From assembly GCF_008806595.1 (NCBI RefSeq), contig NZ_VZRB01000019.1, positions 62,001 to 126,000 of the forward strand: DNA of 64,000 nucleotides. Reading direction: 5' to 3'. The notes below the pieces were generated by a model. The model did no database searches, had not been told where the DNA came from, and was given only the letters and a program-made list of their open reading frames with translations. Of the stretch, positions 20,592-29,249 are shown piece after piece (the first letter of the stretch is position 1; each line of letters begins with the position of its first letter). The stretch is from Streptomyces luteolifulvus. GTDB taxonomy: Bacteria; Actinomycetota; Actinomycetes; Streptomycetales; Streptomycetaceae. The position numbers and the translations under genes were made by a program.

Positions 20592-20945
20592 TTACGCCAA
20601 CAGCGGCATGTCACACCCGGCCACAGCTGGCGCGCTCCTCCCATGAGGGCGTGAGGTCATGGCCGTCAGATCTCCGTCGGCATGGCTTTCGGTGCGGCTG
20701 CCGACCGGCGATCTGCTGCTCGTCAGCCAGGAGCGGGCGGGTCCGGCCGGCGTTTCGGTGGCGACCGTGAGATGGAGCCTGGGGCCGCCGCCCGGGGCCG
20801 GGTAGCTGCGCTGCTCAGTCCCGGCGATGCAGTGCCGCAGGGCCTCGGCCACCGCACGATAGGTCTCAGGAGAGGCCGCGACAATGCGGACTTCTGCCCG
20901 TCCGGTCGCCCGCAGGGCCTCGGTGCCGCTCTTGATCGTTCTCAA
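20592..20945 (-). CDS. small paralogous protein A
   Basis: 117 residues from a TTG start behind AAGGA. The core RAEVRIVAASPETYRAVAEA, then GTEQRSYPAPGGGPRLHLTV, is clearly related to the protein at 23665-23916. The C-terminal 30 residues have no counterpart there. The function is unknown; the family always sits near DUF5994 genes in this window. Last gene of a minus-strand group with a small membrane protein and DUF5994. Confidence 0.7.
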   Translation of the reverse strand: MRTIKSGTEALRATGRAEVRIVAASPETYRAVAEALRHCIAGTEQRSYPAPGGGPRLHLTVATETPAGPARSWLTSSRSPVGSRTESHADGDLTAMTSRPHGRSAPAVAGCDMPLLA

Positions 20946-20996
20946 GGGAGTGCTGTCCTTTTGGCGGGGGCGGGGAGCCGGCCGGCGGAAGGTCCG

Positions 20997-21206
20997 TCAT
21001 CGGGCGATGCCCGTGTGGTCGACCGGGGAGGCCGGCGTGGGCGGCGGCCTGTGGTGCTTGCCGCGACGTCGGCCGACGCCGGGCAGGACGTCGCTGTAGT
21101 GGTGGGCGGCGATGCGTGCGTCGTGCTGGGCGTTGAGCAGATGGATCAGGCGCACGCCCACGGCGACGGCGATGAGCAACGCCGCGATGAAGACGATGGT
21201 CCCCAT
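20997..21206 (-). CDS. 69-residue membrane protein
   Basis: ATG 21206, 5 bases after the DUF5994 stop. One N-terminal helix MGTIVFIAALLIAVAVGVRL followed by a basic tail. Likely an inner membrane protein co-expressed with the DUF5994 gene. No family recognised. Confidence 0.6.
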   Translation of the reverse strand: MGTIVFIAALLIAVAVGVRLIHLLNAQHDARIAAHHYSDVLPGVGRRRGKHHRPPPTPASPVDHTGIAR

Positions 21207-21211
21207 GACGG

Positions 21212-21793
21212 TCACCCCTGGGTGTTTCCGGGCGCGGGCTCGGGCATGACGGTCAGCCCGATGTGCCCGTAGGGCGACATGCACGCCCCGCCCTCGGCCT
21301 CCCAGGCGTCTTCCCAGTCCCGGCTGTCTCGCATGCCGCGTCCTATGGCGGCCTCGTTGGCCATCAGGACACCTGCCTTGAGGACGCTGCCGGGGATCGC
21401 GGCCGCGGCCATCAGCCGGGCCGCGGCGGCGGGCTCGGTCTCCGGCGGGATCACCAACAGGTCCCAGCGGCCGACAGTGAAGGAGAGCAGGATCAGCTTG
21501 TCCGCGTCCTGTTCGGTGAACCATCCGACGTGCACGCTGCGGCCGCCGTCCACAGGCACCTTGCGGGGGATGACGGGCCAGCGGCTGGGATTCACGGTGA
21601 CGTGGGTGATGCGGCCCCAGGGATCATGGAGGGCCGCCGTCAGCGGCGGAAGCTCCGCGGTCAGATCGCGGCTGTAGGGCCACCAGGCGCCATCGAGCTG
21701 GCCTGCGAGTGTGGTCTTCGGTGTGAGCGACAAGCGCACCGGAAGCCTTGGGGCGAGGTCGCGCGGCGTGGTGCGGTCGAGGGTCGTGGTCAT
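21212..21793 (-). CDS. DUF5994 family protein, copy 1
   Basis: 193 residues. Family hallmarks: LDGAWWPYSRDLTAELPPLT (about 33-52), WGRITHVTVNPSRWPVIPRK and GRWDLLVIPPETEPAAAARL. The function of DUF5994 is unknown; the proteins are common in Streptomyces, often in multiple copies near regulators. It has the longest C-terminal tail of the copies in this window. First gene of a three-gene minus-strand group. Confidence 0.82.
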   Translation of the reverse strand: MTTTLDRTTPRDLAPRLPVRLSLTPKTTLAGQLDGAWWPYSRDLTAELPPLTAALHDPWGRITHVTVNPSRWPVIPRKVPVDGGRSVHVGWFTEQDADKLILLSFTVGRWDLLVIPPETEPAAAARLMAAAAIPGSVLKAGVLMANEAAIGRGMRDSRDWEDAWEAEGGACMSPYGHIGLTVMPEPAPGNTQG

Positions 21794-22046
21794 GGTGCGG
21801 ACCTGCCCCCGGGCTGCCCGTCGGCAGCCCGGTGTTTGTTGATCGCCGGGAACGGCACCTGCGTGGAAGCTGGTGTTCGAAATGCTCCCGGTCCTTTAAC
21901 TCTACTCCTGCACGATGCCCCAAACCGTTTTGTGACCAGGCGCTTTCGGCAGTACGGCCACAGGCCGGCGCAGCGACGACGAGCGGCGGCGCGCAAGATC
22001 CGTGGTACGGCCCTGACGGCGGACGGCCGTCAGGCAGCGATGTTCC

Positions 22047-22230
22047 TCAGGTGAGGCTCCCGGCTGCATCCCCTCGGCCGCCAAACGCTGCGTCGGCCTC
22101 CGCCACGGTGCCATGGACCTGCAGGACCTGATCGGCGCCCGTCATCTCCAGGATCCGCAGCAGCGGCTGCGGCACACACGCCAGCACCAGCTCGACATCG
22201 CTCAACGCGGCCCGCCGGGAAGCCCTGAGC
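22047..22230 (-). pseudogene. STAS-domain C-terminal fragment
   Basis: The minus strand reads LVLACVPQPLLRILEMTGAD, then VLQVHGTVAEADAAF, the last helices of a STAS antagonist. The N-terminal part with the phosphorylation site is missing and the upstream frame is unrelated. Confidence 0.55.
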
Positions 22231-22364
22231 AGCAAACGGCCCCGGTGAAACCGCCGGGGCCGTCCTTTCAGGCGCAACACGTGAGAGTGCGCAACCCACA
22301 CTCCACGGTATACCTGCTGACCGGGCCCAGCAGCCGGCAGCGTCCGGGCGGTGGCAGAGTGCCG

Positions 22365-22613
22365 CTATTCCGCATTACCGCGCCACTGTCCCTGGACACG
22401 GAACCAGAGTCCGGGAGCGTAGATCGATTCGACGACAGCGGCTTCGCCTTTGGTCACCTTGAGGATCCGCAATGCGCCGCTCGGAAGCAGGTCGTACTCG
22501 TACGTGGCGGGCGACTCACCTTCGGTGATGTCGGCGTAAGTGATATCTGCAGCCGCCAGCTCCGCGTATTCCTTGGGGGGCCGGTTCTCCACCAGCTTGA
22601 TGAACACGCTCAT
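22365..22613 (-). CDS. 82-residue acidic protein of unknown function
   Basis: Starts at ATG 22613 (MSVFIKLVENRPPKEYAELA). The composition is soluble, with alternating strands such as YEYDLLPSGALRILKV and GLWFRVQGQW. No family recognised. It lies between a STAS remnant and a phosphatase remnant, but itself looks intact. Confidence 0.55.
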   Translation of the reverse strand: MSVFIKLVENRPPKEYAELAAADITYADITEGESPATYEYDLLPSGALRILKVTKGEAAVVESIYAPGLWFRVQGQWRGNAE

Positions 22614-22700
22614 ACCTCGACGATAGATCCCTCGCGGTTTTCTCGCGTGACATGCCAGAGTCACCGCCCGCGGCCGCATCACCTGGCGGGCGGTATCGGC

Positions 22701-23040
22701 TCACTCCAGGGTGGCAAGGTGGTCGGCGGCACCCTCGCGCCACTCGATCAGGAAGAGGGTCGCGTCGTCGCTGGTGATCCCGCCCCGCTTCCGGATCAGG
22801 GTGTGGGAGAGGGAGCGCACCACCGCCCGAACCCCTTTCTCGGCGTGCTCGATGCGGTTGACCCAGGCGATGAGTTGCTCCTCGCCGAACTGCTCGCCGC
22901 GGACATCGTGCTCCTCGATCAGCCGTCGGTGAAGCACAGCACCCGGTCGCCGACTTGGAGCGTCTGCTCGCTGAGCTGGGGCTCGTCGCCGCCGAAGCGG
23001 ACGATGTGGAGCTCGACGCACGGGTCATTTCGGGCTGCTT
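22701..23040 (-). pseudogene. SpoIIE-type phosphatase C-terminal remnant
   Basis: In one frame IVRFGGDEPQLSEQTLQVGD leads to RVLCFTDG. In the next frame EEHDVRGEQFGEEQLIAWVN and TSDDATLFLIEW follow to a stop at 22701. This matches the end of the phosphatase at 19179-20417, ending with nearly the same residues (ADHLATLE against ADHLATMD). The catalytic N-terminal two thirds are gone and one frameshift is present. Confidence 0.75.
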
Positions 23041-23109
23041 CGACACCGCGAACATCCCTGGTACGGGACCGGCCCGACGGTCGCCTCGGCTGACCGCCGT
23101 CACGTCTCC

Positions 23110-23485
23110 GACGCTGCCCGGTCAGTGCCGGTGTCAATGAGGATCTGTTCGGCCGGAGTCACGTTGTCGGCGCGGACGGCTTCGGCCATCGCGGCGCGCG
23201 CCGCGTCGGGCGTCGCATGCGGCGGGATCACGAGGTCGGCAGTTCTTCCCAAGCGGCGGTGTCCAGGCCGATACGTGTGATCGGCCCAAGGTGCTCGGTC
23301 AGCGCGGCGATCAGCGCGGGAAGCTCGACGGCGATGTCACGTGACCGAGGCCACCATGCCCCGTCGAGAACTCCCTGCCGGTCGTGAGTCGTCTCCAGCC
23401 GTATGACAGCCGTCCCGGCCTTCACCGCCTGGTGGACGGTGTCCGGCAGGAGCCTCGTCACGCGTGGGGAGTCGGCGTCGGGCAT
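23110..23485 (-). pseudogene. DUF5994 copy 2 with internal deletion
   Basis: The N-terminal part has VLDGAWWPRSRDIAVELPAL and LGPITRIGLDTAAW. The frame then stops, and a different frame gives DLVIPPHATPDAARAAMAEA. About 40 residues between the two conserved blocks are missing, so the copy is broken. Confidence 0.7.
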
Positions 23486-23664
23486 CGCACTCGCCTACCT
23501 GTCTGCCAGCGAGAAACGCAAAGTAGGTTCTTCGTTTCACGGTACTCCGCGGCTCGCGGCGGCCGGGAAGCACGGCGGGCGCACGGGTGGGCTGCAAGAA
23601 GCGCCGGAGTAGAGTGAAAGATCGAGTCCACTGAGCAGATCCGTGCCCACACAACGAGGTCGCC

Positions 23665-23916
23665 ATGCAGCCCGCGGAAACACCCTCGGACGGGCACGCC
23701 GACGTACGCATCGTCGCCGCCTCCCCCGAGGTCGCCCGTCGCGTCGCGGAGGTTCTCCGCCGCTGCTTCGCCACCACCGAGCAGCGCAGCTATCCTGCGG
23801 GCTCCACGGGAGGGACGCGTCTCCAACTCACCGTGGACACCACGCGCGCGGCGGAACCGGCGCGGTCCTGGCTGGAGACCAGCCGCTCCTCGGGGGAGGA
23901 CCGCCGACCGCAGTGA
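23665..23916 (+). CDS. small paralogous protein B
   Basis: 83 residues from ATG 23665. The core ADVRIVAASPEVARRVAEVL, then TTEQRSYPAGSTGGTRLQLT, is shared with the protein at 20592-20945. No function known. It is followed by a DUF5994 gene in the same direction, mirroring the arrangement at 20.6-21.8 kb. Confidence 0.7.
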   Translation: MQPAETPSDGHADVRIVAASPEVARRVAEVLRRCFATTEQRSYPAGSTGGTRLQLTVDTTRAAEPARSWLETSRSSGEDRRPQ

Positions 23917-24069
23917 GGCGATGCCCAGGAGCGGTCCTTTCGGCCTCTTCGGGGAGTAGCGTGAACTCATTGGGAGCATTTCGCACATCGGCCCCGATGC
24001 CGGTGTCGTTCCTGGTGAGCAACGGTACCGGGCAACTGCCCACGCGCAGGGGTCCGGAGACGGGTTCGT

Positions 24070-24597
24070 ATGATGTCCGCGACCACCGACCATCTCCCGC
24101 TGTATGCCGTGCCCTTCAGGGTGCCGACCGCGCGCCTCGCACTGAAAGCCGTGAGTCCCTCCCCCGGGCGGGGCGAGTTGGACGGGGCCTGGTGGCCTCG
24201 CTCCCGTGACCTGACACATGAGCTCACCGCGCTGGCCGACGTACTGGACCCGTTGTGGGGACGGATCACCCGTGTCGCCGTCAACCCCCGCTACTGGCCG
24301 ATCATCCCGCGCAAGATCTTCGTCAACGGCCATGTGGTGAAGGTCGGTTGGTTCACCTCTGAGCTGGATCCGCACAAGATCCTGCTGCTGTCCTACACGG
24401 CCGGCCGCTGGGACCTCCTGGTGATTCCGCCGGAGACCAGTGCCCCCTCGGCCGCCCGGCTGATGGCCGCCGCGAGCGCGAGCACCGGCCCGCAGCTGAC
24501 CGCGACCGCTCTCATGACGGCGGAGCAGGCCAACGACACTTCCTCGTCGTACGCGGCCGACACCGGACGGCCCGGTCGACTGGTGGCGGGGATGTGA
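24070..24597 (+). CDS. DUF5994 family protein, copy 3
   Basis: 175 residues. Conserved blocks are GELDGAWWPRSRDLTHELTA, WGRITRVAVNPRYWPIIPRK and GRWDLLVIPPETSAPSAARL. ATG 24070 is followed by a second Met, either of which could start. Close to copy 1 in sequence. Confidence 0.82.
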   Translation: MMSATTDHLPLYAVPFRVPTARLALKAVSPSPGRGELDGAWWPRSRDLTHELTALADVLDPLWGRITRVAVNPRYWPIIPRKIFVNGHVVKVGWFTSELDPHKILLLSYTAGRWDLLVIPPETSAPSAARLMAAASASTGPQLTATALMTAEQANDTSSSYAADTGRPGRLVAGM

Positions 24598-24660
24598 CGA
24601 ACGGCGTCACCGCCCTGGCCGTCAGTGGGGATGGGCCGGGCAGTCTGTGAGGGGGCCGGA

Positions 24661-25059
24661 TCAGGCGGGAACGCCCGCGGCGGCTGCCATGAGCGGTTCG
24701 GCGGCCTCCACGGTCGTATCCGGAGGCACGACCAGCAGGTCCCAGCGCCCCCGGCCGGGAGCGAGCAGGACGATGGTGTGCGGGGCGGGTGCCGTCAGGC
24801 TTCTGTGCAATCGTACGACCTGGTTGGCCACGAGCATCCGGCCGGGCGGCATGGACCACATGGGTCCGTTGACCGTGGCGCTGCTGATGTTGCCCCACGC
24901 GCGGGGCAATCCGGCAAGCAGCCGGGGGAGTTCGGCGAGTAGGTCGTACGAGCGCGGCCACCACGCTCCGTCGATGCGCCGGGGCGTGCCCCCCTGGGGC
25001 GCCAGGCGCAGGCGCAGGACGGGGTGGGAGGGAAGCGGAGGTTGCAGTGCGGTGGTCAT
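24661..25059 (-). CDS. DUF5994 family protein, copy 4 (short)
   Basis: 132 residues from ATG 25059. Conserved blocks are IDGAWWPRSYDLLAELPRLL, ISSATVNGPMWSMPPGRM and GRWDLLVVPPDTTVEAAE. It converges on copy 3, with 63 bases between the ends. Confidence 0.82.
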   Translation of the reverse strand: MTTALQPPLPSHPVLRLRLAPQGGTPRRIDGAWWPRSYDLLAELPRLLAGLPRAWGNISSATVNGPMWSMPPGRMLVANQVVRLHRSLTAPAPHTIVLLAPGRGRWDLLVVPPDTTVEAAEPLMAAAAGVPA

Positions 25060-25102
25060 GACGGGCTCCTGGCAACTGGCATACGCGGATGAATGTGTGG
25101 CG

Positions 25103-25327
25103 TCAGGCGCGACGGGCGGCGACGCTGGCCGGAGTCGGCTGGCGCACGTCGTACACCCAGCCGAGGCGTTCGAGGAGGCGGATGACGGCGGCCGACGGTT
25201 CGTTCTGGCCGCGGTCGACGCCGTGCCGGGCGCTGGTGGGGTCGGCGTGGTGGAGGTTGTGCCGGCTCTCGCCGAGGCAGAGTCCGACGGAATCGCCGTC
25301 ATGGACACAGGGGAAATGGAACGACAT
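25103..25327 (-). CDS. 74-residue small protein
   Basis: ATG 25327, MSFHFPCVHDGDSVGLCLGE, with Cys and His residues near the N-terminus and a helical segment AAVIRLLERLGWVYDVRQP. It is likely co-transcribed with DUF5994 copy 4, which starts 43 bases after its stop. Function unknown. The gap 25328-25545 holds nothing recognised. Confidence 0.55.
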   Translation of the reverse strand: MSFHFPCVHDGDSVGLCLGESRHNLHHADPTSARHGVDRGQNEPSAAVIRLLERLGWVYDVRQPTPASVAARRA

Positions 25328-25545
25328 GCGGGGCTCCTCGGCCTCGGTTGCGGATGGCGCGGCCAGGGTCAGGCCCGTGATGGGAGCCGCGAGGACGAGA
25401 CCGGTCCGATACCGGCATGCGAAGGTCCCTCGCTGCCTTCACCGTACTCCCGCACGCTCCGAAACGAGACGGGCCGATCACGTGGCACCGCGTTGACGCG
25501 GACCGTCGCCGGACATCGACTGGCAGCTGGCAGCACGACGTAGGG

Positions 25546-25830
25546 TCATGCCACTCCGCTCACCACCGTGGTGGCTGCGCAGGAGAGCGTGGCCCGGGGC
25601 ACGATCTCTTCCAGCGCCCGCCATAGAGCAGCCGTATCCACATCGCAGCCGGTCTCATCGATGAGCTCCAGCTCCTCGATGACCACCTTCGAGATCCGGG
25701 CCGCGATTTGTGCCGCCCTCTCCATCCTCGGCAGGGTCGACAGGCGCTGCTTGTCGGTGGACCGCTTCGCGGTGCCGATCACCTTGGTGGCCATCAGGAT
25801 CTCGAACAGCTCCAGGGCCCCGTCCCGGCC
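25546..25830 (-). pseudogene. Tn3-type transposase (DUF4158-like) fragment
   Basis: About 94 residues, ALELFEILMATKVIGTAKRS followed by LSTLPRMERAAQIAARI, resemble the DUF4158 helical region of Tn3-family transposases (ALELLDLLMATEL..KA). Nothing before or after fits the family, so this is a fragment. Confidence 0.45.
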
Positions 25831-25960
25831 TGCGCGGACAGCCGGTTCGGCGGGATCTGCTTCACCTTGCGGTGGCCCAGATGGAAGGCGGCAGAGAGCT
25901 TCCGATGTGAACACAACGACTTGACAGGGAACCGGACCAACATGCCTCAAGGAGTGCGTC

Positions 25961-26341
25961 GTGCATTGGACAGGATGGGTCGTTGTGACCCTTGTTGTGA
26001 TCATCGGCGGATGGATGCTGTTCGACGGCCTGCACGCCCTGCTCAGCGGGGATTTCGTCACGCCGACGAGCGCACCACACGCGGGCCGGCTCGGACCGTG
26101 GGCAGGCCTGCTGTCCGCAGCGGGGCTCGACCCGCGGTCGATGCCGGTCAAGGTCGCGTTTGTCGGATACGCCAGTGCCTACCTCGCTGCCGGCATCGCA
26201 TTCGCCGCACGGGTGCAGGGGGCGTGGTGGGCGGTGCTCATCCTTGCCGGACTGGGCCTGTGGTATCTGCCGTTCGGTACCGTGGCCAACCTCGCGGTGG
26301 TCGCCCTTGTGCTCGCGCCGGCACTGCGAACACCGGCATAG
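25961..26341 (+). CDS. three-helix membrane protein
   Basis: 126 residues from GTG 25961. Three hydrophobic helices: VVVTLVVIIGGWMLFDGLHA, VGYASAYLAAGIAFAARV and AVLILAGLGLWYLPFG through VALVLAPAL. Likely integral membrane protein without recognised family. It looks intact amid debris. Confidence 0.65.
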   Translation: MHWTGWVVVTLVVIIGGWMLFDGLHALLSGDFVTPTSAPHAGRLGPWAGLLSAAGLDPRSMPVKVAFVGYASAYLAAGIAFAARVQGAWWAVLILAGLGLWYLPFGTVANLAVVALVLAPALRTPA

Positions 26342-26399
26342 CGGCACTCGACAGAGCAGATCTGGGCCGCTCGTCCCCCAAACCGGCCACCGGGGCGCC

Positions 26400-26600
26400 C
26401 GTCTCGCCGACGTCCTGCCCTCACTGCAGAGCATCGACTTCACGGCATCCGTCCACCAGACGCCGACCGCCCGCTTGCGGTACCGCCTGGACCGCACAAA
26501 ACGCGCAGTCATGGGCGGATCCGGCGTCTTTGGCAGTGGCCGCACCACCAGGCATCCCAGGCACACCCGTCACGACCATCGGCTCCATCCCCACAGTGGT
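26400..26600 (+). pseudogene. GntR/HutC regulator C-terminal remnant
   Basis: One frame reads LADVLPSLQSIDFTASVHQT, then ARLRYRLDRTKRAV. Another reads LAVAAPPGIPGTPVTTIGSI. These align with LLPDLDSVDFTASVYDTLDS, FGLPVDRAEQTV and TAALLGIPKGTAVMTFDRI of the regulator at 10987-11715. Only the second half of the effector domain survives, with a frameshift. It points toward operator-like site 5 and the EIIB operon, as if that operon once had its own regulator. Confidence 0.65.
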
Positions 26601-26696
26601 GACCGTCTGGCCGAGTCTCGCAACCACTCGGCGACCGCCGATCAATTGACCTGCTCATGACATATTTGCAAACCGAACCCTCCCCGCGCTATCTTC

Positions 26697-26725
26697 TGGT
26701 CAGGTCTGGTAATTACCACTATGAT
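26697..26725 (+). promoter_or_regulatory. operator-like site 5 and probable promoter of the EIIB operon
   Basis: 26697-26718 is TGGT-N6-TGGT-N4-ACCA with core TGGTAATTACCA. A -10-like TATGAT at 26720-26725 is separated by exactly 17 bases from TGGTCA at 26697-26702, which can serve as a -35. The operator would then fill the space between both promoter elements, as expected for repression. The EIIB start is at 26778. Confidence 0.65.
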
Positions 26726-26777
26726 TTCGGCGTCCCGCGAAGCGCCGTCCGGCACGCTCATCCATCGAGGGGCACAC

Positions 26778-27008
26778 ATGTCCAAAGCGCAGTTGATCGT
26801 CGAAGGGCTCGGCGGTGCCGGGAACATCGCCGACATCGAGGCCTGCATCACCAGGCTCCGCACCGAGGTGAACGACGCGAACGCCGTCGACGTCGGCGCC
26901 CTGAAGAAGGCAGCGGCTCTGGGAGTCCTCGTCTCAGCCGGTGTCGTACAGGTGGTCGTGGGTCCGGATGCGGACTCGCTGGCCGAGGACATCAAGGAGC
27001 TGCAGTGA
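26778..27008 (+). CDS. PTS enzyme IIB, GlcNAc/glucose class
   Basis: 76 residues from ATG 26778 (MSKAQLIVEGLGGAGNIADI). The phosphorylated Cys is in EACITRLR, followed by VDVGALKKAAALGV and VQVVVGPDADSLAEDI, the usual IIB pattern. It takes phosphate from EIIA and gives it to sugar bound by EIIC. Its length matches free-standing IIB proteins that work with IIC-only permeases, such as that at 9426-10670. The stop overlaps EIIA by GTGA. Confidence 0.9.
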   Translation: MSKAQLIVEGLGGAGNIADIEACITRLRTEVNDANAVDVGALKKAAALGVLVSAGVVQVVVGPDADSLAEDIKELQ

Positions 27009-27469
27009 GACTTGCGGTCCATGCCCCGCTGTCCGGGACCCTCGCCGCGCTCGGCAACGTCCCGGACCACGTCTTCGCCGCTCAGCTGGTGGGCTCCGGA
27101 ATGGCGGTGGAGCCCGATGACGACACCGGGCCCATCGACGTCGCGGCCCCCGTCGCCGGCCAGGCCGCCACGGTACGCCCGCACGCGTTCGTCATCCGGA
27201 CCGACAGCGGGTCGGCCGTCCTGGTGCACCTGGGCATCGACACCGTCCGGCTGAACGGAGAGGGGTTCCGCACCCATGTCGCCGAAGGAGAACAGGTCGA
27301 GGCCGGCCGGAATCTGATCACGTTCGACCCCGGCGCAGTCCGCGCCCGCGGTCTGTCCGCGATGTGCCCCGTCGTCGTCCCCGACAGCGCTCCCGGATCT
27401 GCACAGGCACCGTCGACCACCGCAGTGGTGCGGGCCGGGGCACTGATGTTCACCTGGGCCGCGCCGTGA
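27005..27469 (+). CDS. PTS enzyme IIA, Crr/glucose class
   Basis: 154 residues from GTG 27005. Features: APLSGTLAALGNVPDHVFAA, GSGMAVEPDD, VAAPVAGQAATVRPHAFVI and the active-site His in VLVHLGIDTVRLNG. EIIA accepts phosphate from HPr and passes it to EIIB. In this class it can also regulate other permeases. It is translated together with EIIB and the HAD phosphatase through GTGA overlaps. Confidence 0.9.
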   Translation: MRLAVHAPLSGTLAALGNVPDHVFAAQLVGSGMAVEPDDDTGPIDVAAPVAGQAATVRPHAFVIRTDSGSAVLVHLGIDTVRLNGEGFRTHVAEGEQVEAGRNLITFDPGAVRARGLSAMCPVVVPDSAPGSAQAPSTTAVVRAGALMFTWAAP

Positions 27470-28230
27470 CGGCCGCCCGCCGCGGCATCCCGAGGCAGGG
27501 GGGCGCACACGGTCCCGACCCCCGGGACCGGTGCGAGGCAGTCCTGCTGGACCTGGACGGAACCCTCGTCCTCAGCGAAGAGGTCCACCGCCTCGCCTGG
27601 CAGGCGTTCTTCGACACCTGGGGCGTCACGGTGAGTGACGCCGACTACGAACAGCACTACATGGGACGGCGGCCCAGCGACGTCATCGCCGCCGTTCCCG
27701 GGCCCTGGACGGGCACCGACGCAGCAGCCGTGCTCTCCACCATGACCGCCTTCACGCTGGAACACGCCGGCAGCGTGAAGGTCGTGCCCGGCGCTGCCGC
27801 ACTCATCCAGCAACTGCGCGTGAAGTACCCGCTGGCCGTCATCACCAGCGCCAGCGCCCCGTGGGCGCAGCACCTCCTCGACAAGGTCCTCGGCGTACGG
27901 CACCTGGTCGACGTGGTCATCACCTCCGAGGACACCACCGCGGGCAAGCCCTCCCCCGAGGGCTATCTGAGAGCCTGCGCGGCACTGCGCGCCCGCCCCG
28001 AGCACTGCCTGGCCTTCGAAGACTCGCCGTCCGGGGTCCGCGCCCTGGCCGCCGCAGGAGTGCGGGACATCGTCGGCATCACCACCACCGCCGCCGCAGC
28101 CGACCTCACCGGAGCCGGAGCGCGCTGGACCATTCCCGACCTCACCTCCGCCCGCCTGCGCACCATCCGTGACGCCCTCCAGGCACGCACTGCGGCAGGA
28201 CGAAGCAACGAGAAGGAGAACCGAGCATGA
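27466..28230 (+). CDS. HAD-family phosphatase, beta-phosphoglucomutase-like
   Basis: 254 residues from GTG 27466. HAD motifs: AVLLDLDGTLVLSEEVH (nucleophile and acid Asp), VITSASAPWAQHLLD, TAGKPSPEGYLRAC (Lys) and CLAFEDSPSGVRAL (metal Asp). A cap domain follows motif I. Members are sugar-phosphate phosphatases or beta-phosphoglucomutases. Position after EIIB-EIIA suggests it acts on the sugar phosphate delivered by the PTS; the exact reaction is unknown. Confidence 0.88.
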   Translation: MTAARRGIPRQGGAHGPDPRDRCEAVLLDLDGTLVLSEEVHRLAWQAFFDTWGVTVSDADYEQHYMGRRPSDVIAAVPGPWTGTDAAAVLSTMTAFTLEHAGSVKVVPGAAALIQQLRVKYPLAVITSASAPWAQHLLDKVLGVRHLVDVVITSEDTTAGKPSPEGYLRACAALRARPEHCLAFEDSPSGVRALAAAGVRDIVGITTTAAAADLTGAGARWTIPDLTSARLRTIRDALQARTAAGRSNEKENRA

Positions 28231-29249
28231 GCAGACTCGATGTGGCGCTGATCGGGGCCGGCTTCATCGCCCGCACGCACATGGCGGCCTGGATCGCCCT
28301 CGGCGCACGCATCCGCATCTTCTCCACCGACGGCCAAGCCGCCCTGCTCGCCGAGGAGTTCGGCCTCACCGAGGCCGCCTCCCTCCCAGCAGCCCTGGAC
28401 GGAGCGGCCATCGCCGACATCTGCACCCCCACCACCACCCACCACGACATCGCCCTGGCCGCGTTCGAGGCGGGTGCACACGTCCTGTGCGAGAAGCCGC
28501 TCGCCCTGACACCCAAGGACGCCCAGCACATGTCCGACGCCGCGCACGAGGCGGGACGCCTGCTCTACCCCGGACACGTCGTGCGGTTCTTCCCCGCCTA
28601 CGTCCGCCTCCATGACGCCGTCACCTCCGGGGCACTCGGGCGCGTGGCCATGGCCCGCTTCACCCGCACCGGCCGCTACCCGACCTGGAGCAACTGGTTC
28701 ACCGACCCCGCCCTGTCCGGAGGCATCGTCACCGACCAGATGCTCCACGACATGGACATCGCCCGGTGGCTCTTCGGCGACGTCGTCACCGTCCACGCCA
28801 CCCAGCGCGGCCGCCCCCACGCCCCCGAGGGGCCCGTGGCCACCGGCAGCGCCACCCTCACCCATCAATCCGGCGTGATCTCCCAGGTCCTGGGCGTATG
28901 GGGCCCGCCTGCCACCCCCTTCCGATACACCTTCCACATCGCCGGCTCCCACGGCACCCTCACCCACGACTCCCTCGCCCACCCGTCCTTGCGCGTGACC
29001 GGCGCAGCCGGCGCGCAAGGCGACGGCGTGCCAACAGGTGACTTCGGCGAAGACCCCTTCGCCACGCAGATACGCGAGTTCGCCGCAGCCTTCCAGGGCG
29101 GCCCCGCCCCCCGGGTCAGCGCCCTCGACGGCGTAGCCGCCGTCCGCATCGCCGCTGCCGCACGGCAGTCCGCGGCTACCGGTCTGGCCGTCGCCGTCGC
29201 CGTCGACGACGCGTACCCGCTCACGCTCACGGAAGGAAGCCCCCGATGA
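28227..29249 (+). CDS. Gfo/Idh/MocA oxidoreductase 1
   Basis: 340 residues. N-terminal Rossmann fold VALIGAGFIARTHMAAWI, then the family motif HVLCEKPLALTPKDAQ and the C-terminal domain with GGIVTDQMLHDMDIARWLFG, including the conserved His region. Such enzymes oxidise or reduce hydroxyls of sugars, inositols or sugar derivatives with NAD(P). The ATG overlaps the HAD stop. It is paired with a second family member, so together they may carry out an oxidation-reduction or epimerisation of the imported sugar. Confidence 0.9.
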   Translation: MSRLDVALIGAGFIARTHMAAWIALGARIRIFSTDGQAALLAEEFGLTEAASLPAALDGAAIADICTPTTTHHDIALAAFEAGAHVLCEKPLALTPKDAQHMSDAAHEAGRLLYPGHVVRFFPAYVRLHDAVTSGALGRVAMARFTRTGRYPTWSNWFTDPALSGGIVTDQMLHDMDIARWLFGDVVTVHATQRGRPHAPEGPVATGSATLTHQSGVISQVLGVWGPPATPFRYTFHIAGSHGTLTHDSLAHPSLRVTGAAGAQGDGVPTGDFGEDPFATQIREFAAAFQGGPAPRVSALDGVAAVRIAAAARQSAATGLAVAVAVDDAYPLTLTEGSPR

